A DNA stretch of 64,000 bases from Andalucia godoyi (lineage: Eukaryota > Discoba > Jakobea > Jakobida > Andaluciidae), in NCBI GenBank assembly GCA_009859145.1, contig VRVR01000017.1, positions 250,607-314,606 of the forward strand, in the 5' to 3' direction. Both the position numbers and the translations under genes were made by a program. A model generated the notes under the pieces. It made no database searches, was not told the DNA's origin, and was given only the letters and a program-made list of their open reading frames with translations. Below, piece by piece: positions 60,131 through 64,000 of this stretch; position 1 is the first letter of the stretch; every line of letters begins with the position of its first letter.

Positions 60131-60378
60131 GCGGGTCATAAACAAGACAAGGAAAAGAAATTGCAATGAATAAGAACCATAAAACAATTACGGCAAACAA
60201 GTAATTTTAATTGGATATTTAAGAATGGGAAAAGAGAGGAGAAATTAACGCCAAAATGAATGTGGTCATGAAAATTGAGAAGGACGTGTCTCCGACAGTC
60301 TTTGGAGTTTCTCACTTGTCGAGCACTTTTTGTTTTCGTGTTTCTGTTTCTTCCTTCTTCTCTTTTTCTTCATCCTTC

Positions 60379-60409
<31 letters not shown>

Positions 60410-60480
60410 CCCTCTCTCTCTCTCTCCCTCTCTCTCTCTTTGTTTCTTATCTGAAGCTCCGTTTCGTCTGTGGATTGAAA
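60131..60480. promoter_or_regulatory. eIF3a 3' flank and HEI10 promoter, with (CT)n tract
   Basis: 350 bases; a CT dinucleotide run at 60377-60441 ends about 40 bases before the HEI10 ATG. No gene. Confidence 0.45.
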
Positions 60481-61812
60481 ATGTCTTTTGGCTCAGGAGC
60501 AAATCTTCATTGCAACGGCTGCCGGACTCCGCTGGAATCAAGATTCGTCATTACTTCATGCGATCACGTGTTTTGTATGCGCTTTTGGTTCTTAGATACG
60601 CTCGCGCTCTTTCACTATACCAGCTTCTGCGAGTTTTTCTAACATGTGTTTCCTACCCTTCTCTCCTCGGTTAATTATCTTTCCCTTCTCGCAGGTAAAG
60701 GATGCATCAACTCCTGCGGAAAACGCTGTAGTGTCTGTGGAATGAGGCTGTCTCAACAGAACCTAAGGGTCCTTAATCCGTGGGAGGCTTCCGATTCAGA
60801 TCTGCGACAAGCTCTTGTTGGCTTTCCTCCAGAAAAGATTCTGTCCGCGTCTTATTCGGCCTTTCAATTCTGGACGAACCAGCAGAACATCACTCAAAAT
60901 CAGTTGCGGTCACTGGTGGCCGACCGCGAACACGCCGTGCAGCTCGAGCGTGCCAACTGGGAGAAGACTGTAATCGAAGCAAACTCAAAAGTCGACATGT
61001 CGCAAGCGGATCTGCGACAGATGCAGTCGAAATGCGAAGCAATGATGTCGCGCATCGCGGAACTGGAGTCGAGAATGACCGCATCGGGCGCGCATGTAAG
61101 CGCGTCCGCCACGCCGCGATCCACCGTTAGCAGCGGTGTCGGAAATCTTCTCAGACCATTCGCGTTGCAGAAGCAGCCGGTATGTACATGATCTGCTCTC
61201 TTGATTTCCACACCACACTGACCATTGCTGACTAATATGATGTTTCATTCCTTTCTTCTTGCACCTTCCTGTTAACACAGCAAGAAAATGCCCAGTTCCG
61301 TGCTTTGACATCCTCTTCGGAGGACGGTATGATTTTTCTACACGAATATGATTTACACAGTTATCTGAACGCGAAAGGGAGGGAAGGAGAAGAAGAAAAA
61401 AAAAACTCATTTATGACGACATGTAGGTACCGGTGCGTACACACCAATGGCAACAACACGTGCGCAAGCATCATCTTCTGCAACTTCGCGAACAATGTCG
61501 ACCTCGTATTCCACCTATGTGACTCCGGTGAGATCGCAGTCCATGAATCCATATGCACCAACCGCAGGCGGAGGAAAGGAAAACCAGCCACTGAATATGA
61601 CAGGGCGGATAGGATCTCACGGTATACAAAACAGCGTGGCATTCGCAGGACGAGCCATTTCTCCATGGGGAGCTAACCAGTTCGCTGCAGGAAGCTCCAC
61701 GACGGGCGTTCAGCCATTTCGTCCGCAAGGACAGATAGAGCAACGGTTTCAGCACAACCTGCGAGCATTCCAGCCGACTCCGACTCACACGGGGAATACA
61801 TTTGCGTTGTAA
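60481..61812 (+). CDS. CCNB1IP1: HEI10/CCNB1IP1-like meiotic RING protein, four exons
   Basis: join(60481..60574, 60695..61179, 61281..61326, 61427..61812), 336 residues. All junctions keep frame: donors GTATGC, GTATGT, GTATGA; acceptors CGCAG, CACAG, TGTAG. Splice 1 restores the RING: LHCNGCRTPLESRFVITSC, DHVFC, then KGCINSCGKRCSVCG. The next segment FPPEKILSASYSAFQFWTNQ matches the HEI10/CCNB1IP1 motif (LRPEIVLDISSRALAFWTYQ type), followed by a coiled coil at about 95-175 and a Ser/Thr/Gly-rich tail. The family (Zip3/HEI10/RNF212) marks crossover sites on meiotic chromosomes. It is the most intron-rich gene in the window. Confidence 0.92.
60575..60694 (+). other. HEI10 intron 1
   Basis: 120 nt, GTATGC..CTCGCAG; splits a RING cysteine codon (T/GT). 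Confidence 0.9.
61180..61280 (+). other. HEI10 intron 2
   Basis: 101 nt, GTATGT..TAACACAG, phase 0. Confidence 0.87.
61327..61426 (+). other. HEI10 intron 3
   Basis: 100 nt, GTATGA..ACATGTAG; the following exon then reads GTGAYTPMATTRAQ to the stop in frame. Confidence 0.82.
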
Positions 61813-62045
61813 CACCTTTTTGGCTCGCTTTTCTTATCTTTGACTTCCCCCCCTCTTTTTTTCTTTTTTCCCTCTTCCTTTTTCTTTTGGCAGACCACGG
61901 GGAGGATTCTGCATCGATAAAAAACGAAAAACATTTCGACATTCGTCGGCAAAATGGAAAAGAAATATACATATATATAGTAATAATGACGGCAACAAAC
62001 AGACATGAAGAAAGTGTGCGGTGCAGAATCGAAAGGAAAGAGGAA

Positions 62046-63350
62046 TCAAGACATGGGAAAGGCTGCATGGACAGAATCTAAAGAAGGTTGAAGATGAGCA
62101 AGAGGATCTTCTGAAACGAGAGTGTTCTCCGAAAGAACGGAGCCAAACAGCATCCGTCGAAACGTAAAATTCTCAGCACTCAACGTCTCTACAAGACCTT
62201 GCAGTTTTCCAATTTCATTGTCTTCTTCCATTGCCGTCGCCACCAAGATGCCGAGCATCTCCTCATTTTGTTTGACAAGCTCTGTGTTCTTTGCCCACAA
62301 CGACGCGGCCGACTGCCTCTCCTCCTCCAGTGAGGACTCCAAAACCCGAATTTGCGACCCATGTTCAGACCTCATCATGGAGATTGTCGCAGAATACTTT
62401 AGCGCAGCAATGGACATGACATTCTGGTACACTCTCAATTCGTTCTCCAACGTCATGACGGTTCGCTTTAAATAGTGGATTTCCGAATCATGGGACGTCG
62501 TTGCTTCCGACAAGCTACCGGCGGATGAACCGGCAGCAGAAACCGGAGTGACAACTGCTGGCGACTGCAAGGACTCCGGGCCGCCGTCCATGCCTCGTCG
62601 CTCCTTGGAAGTCGGTGTCACTCCCCCACGACCATCGCCAGCAGTAGCAGTGGCAGAAGAAGATTGCGGGAGAGATGTTGCAGGTGCTGCAGGTGTTCCT
62701 ATCGACGACGGTGACGACAAGATTTCGCACTGAACATCCTGATTGGCAGTTCTTACATTCTTCTCCAGTTCGCGAGATAGTTCGCCTTGCTTATCTTCAT
62801 CTTCATCATGTGCATTTGTCTGCGTTGCGAAGTGCCGTTCCGTTACGACATTTGAGGCAGGAATGTCGCTTCTTGATCGCGTATTTCGCGGCCGATTCTT
62901 CTCTTCGGCCCCACTTCCACCCTTTCCAATGCCACTTGTTTCTGTCGCAGAGGCCATGATTTTGCTGTCCTGATGAATCTCCACCGCCCCTCCGTTCCAG
63001 TCACTGTTTCCGCTGTTGTTATCATTGTCGCCAAGACCACCACCATTACGACTACTACTACTGCTGCTGCTACCATTTATATTGCTCGAATTACTCGAAT
63101 AGTGAGCAGGAGCAGGTGAATTTGCGCCGGAGCGGATGGTCAACAGAAGCCTCTTTCGTTCTTCTCGCCGCGCCGCGATCGCTGCCTTGAGAGCCGATGC
63201 GCGATCACATACCGATCGCATGTTATTTTCCGTGCCCTTGAGCTCAGTCTGCAATCGCTCAACAGCCAACGTCAGATTCGACAGAACTTCAGTCCCCGAA
63301 CCAGCCGTGGGACTCCGGGGATCAATAGCAATCGCGACTTTCGTTGACAT
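62046..63350 (-). CDS. Coiled-coil protein, SIKE/FGFR1OP2-like
   Basis: 434 residues. An N-terminal coil (LTLAVERLQTELKGTENNMR, then ALKAAIAARREERKRLL) is followed by a long disordered Ser/Asn/Gly-rich insert (about 80-280). The C-terminal coiled coil (about 290-415) has HDSEIHYLKRTVMTLENEL, AALKYSATISMMRSEH and EDNEIGKLQGLVETLSAENF. The order and spacing of the coils follow the SIKE1/FGFR1OP2 family (LSQEN-LQQEN, LIMSKYRKQM, KIQEKLAQLELENKELREL), adaptors of the STRIPAK phosphatase-kinase complex. Similarity is to a coiled coil and therefore tentative. It is convergent with HEI10. Confidence 0.6.
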   Translation of the reverse strand: MSTKVAIAIDPRSPTAGSGTEVLSNLTLAVERLQTELKGTENNMRSVCDRASALKAAIAARREERKRLLLTIRSGANSPAPAHYSSNSSNINGSSSSSSSRNGGGLGDNDNNSGNSDWNGGAVEIHQDSKIMASATETSGIGKGGSGAEEKNRPRNTRSRSDIPASNVVTERHFATQTNAHDEDEDKQGELSRELEKNVRTANQDVQCEILSSPSSIGTPAAPATSLPQSSSATATAGDGRGGVTPTSKERRGMDGGPESLQSPAVVTPVSAAGSSAGSLSEATTSHDSEIHYLKRTVMTLENELRVYQNVMSIAALKYSATISMMRSEHGSQIRVLESSLEEERQSAASLWAKNTELVKQNEEMLGILVATAMEEDNEIGKLQGLVETLSAENFTFRRMLFGSVLSENTLVSEDPLAHLQPSLDSVHAAFPMS

Positions 63351-63804
63351 GATTCACAGTGATCAAAACAAGAACCGCAGGAAAGATGACCTTTTGAAGA
63401 ATTATAGAATTGCGAAAACAAAACAATGTGATTAACAAAAAAATGCAGTGGCTTTTCTCTCTTCCGACTTGGAAATGAAACCACGGGAATGAACGACCAG
63501 GGTCCGCCCACTTCTCGATACACGAAGAAGCAAGAAACGAAAACAAAAGAAGAAGAAGAAGAAGAAGAAGAAGAAGAAGAAGAAACAAACAAACAAACAA
63601 AACAACGAACACGTATACTTTTGTGAATAAAAGTAAAATAAAATAAAAAAGACAATTGATGATGAATGTGTTGGGAGATTCAGAAAATAGAGGATGATGA
63701 TGAAAAGAAGAAAATTACTATCCTAAAAACAAAACCAAAACAAAAACGTCTCAATCGGTTTGCTCTGGTTTCATTATGAAGAGGCTGTTTTTCTCTGTTA
63801 GAGG
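63351..63804. other. Upstream region of SIKE-like gene, with (AGA)n repeat
   Basis: 454 bases; an AGA trinucleotide run at 63547-63583 and an AAAC-rich run follow. Presumed divergent promoters. No gene. Confidence 0.4.
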
Positions 63805-64000
63805 ATGGCATCGAAGGGTAAGGGGGAAAGTCCTCGAGACGGCGGAGAGTTGCGATGCTGCCTTCTCTATCTCCTGCTGGATCTCTATTTGTGTTTCATG
63901 GTTTTTACAGCAGGCTGGATCATACAAGCAGTTCGCATGGTGTGTGGTTTTTCATTCAGAATAACACAACAAATAACAGTAAATACAAACCCAAAAAATA
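63805..64000 (+). CDS. Possible start of a small membrane protein, cut by window edge
   Basis: From ATG 63805 the frame is open for 65 codons to the edge: MASKGKGESPRDGGELRCC, then hydrophobic LLYLLLDLYLCFMVFTAGW. The last 20 codons are A-rich and may be intron; a GTGTGT donor-like site follows GCAGTTCGCATG. Without the remainder no family can be given, and it may be chance. Confidence 0.3.
   Translation, partial: MASKGKGESPRDGGELRCCLLYLLLDLYLCFMVFTAGWIIQAVRMVCGFSFRITQQITVNTNPKN

Noticed and set aside
59194-60200. Two or three long antisense frames over the eIF3a repeats
   Set aside because: They arise because a 42-base repeat (multiple of three) has no stop in those frames; the products are pure repeat.

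Overview
The window is nuclear DNA from a gene-dense, intron-poor unicellular eukaryote. Most genes are single long reading frames for typically eukaryotic proteins (eIF2-beta, eIF3a, eIF3l, eS/uS14-type RPS29, PRMT1, CACTIN, RPAP3, Hikeshi, FAN1, HEI10, a UFD4/UPL3-type HECT ligase). The few introns are short (100-248 nt), GT-AG, with GTATGT/GTAAGC/GTACGT-like donors, and lie mostly at the 5' ends of genes. The standard code is used. The lineage cannot be fixed from sequence alone. A free-living protist is likely; the vacuolar H+-pyrophosphatase together with a classical tyrosine phosphatase, WDR62 and a D-glutamate cyclase fits several groups.

Layout. 0-10 kb: a decayed serine-recombinase (IS607 TnpA-like) frame at the left edge, a spliced D-glutamate cyclase-family gene, a basic unknown protein, the nucleolar GTPase GNL2/NOG2, a coiled-coil RING protein, spliced CIAO2B/MIP18, eIF2-beta and sulfiredoxin. 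10-24 kb: CACTIN, a DMT transporter, spliced RPS29, spliced PRMT1, a Fanzor/TnpB remnant, a dual-specificity phosphatase fused to ankyrin repeats, Hikeshi, RPAP3 and FAN1. 24.4-27.4 kb: a complete hAT transposon with 8-bp target duplication and a frameshifted transposase. 27.6-42 kb: WDR62/MAPKBP1-like protein, H+-PPase, mitochondrial glutamate dehydrogenase, a classical PTP and a COPI-associated-like membrane protein. 42-64 kb: HECT ligase, a second Fanzor fragment, SLC25A38-like carrier, a short non-autonomous Fanzor derivative, eIF3l, three small membrane proteins, a methyltransferase, eIF3a, four-exon HEI10, a SIKE/FGFR1OP2-like coiled-coil protein and an open frame running off the right edge.

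Themes. Several genes belong to translation initiation and ribosome production (GNL2, RPS29, eIF2-beta, eIF3a, eIF3l). Others serve iron-sulfur and haem supply (CIAO2B, SLC25A38), DNA repair and meiosis (FAN1, HEI10) and signalling (PRMT1, DUSP-ankyrin, PTP, WDR62, SIKE-like). There is no operon logic; genes are on both strands with short spacers.

Most interesting signal: four scattered pieces look like one eukaryotic IS607/Fanzor transposon family. They are a TnpA-like recombinase N-terminus (1-212), a TnpB/Fanzor C-terminus with zinc ribbon (15692-16336), a TnpB/Fanzor N-terminus (47640-47861) and a 355-bp internally deleted derivative (50192-50546) sharing both ends with the second piece. 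A separate 283-bp repeat occurs twice, almost identical, each time between convergent genes (20888-21170 and 32031-32313).
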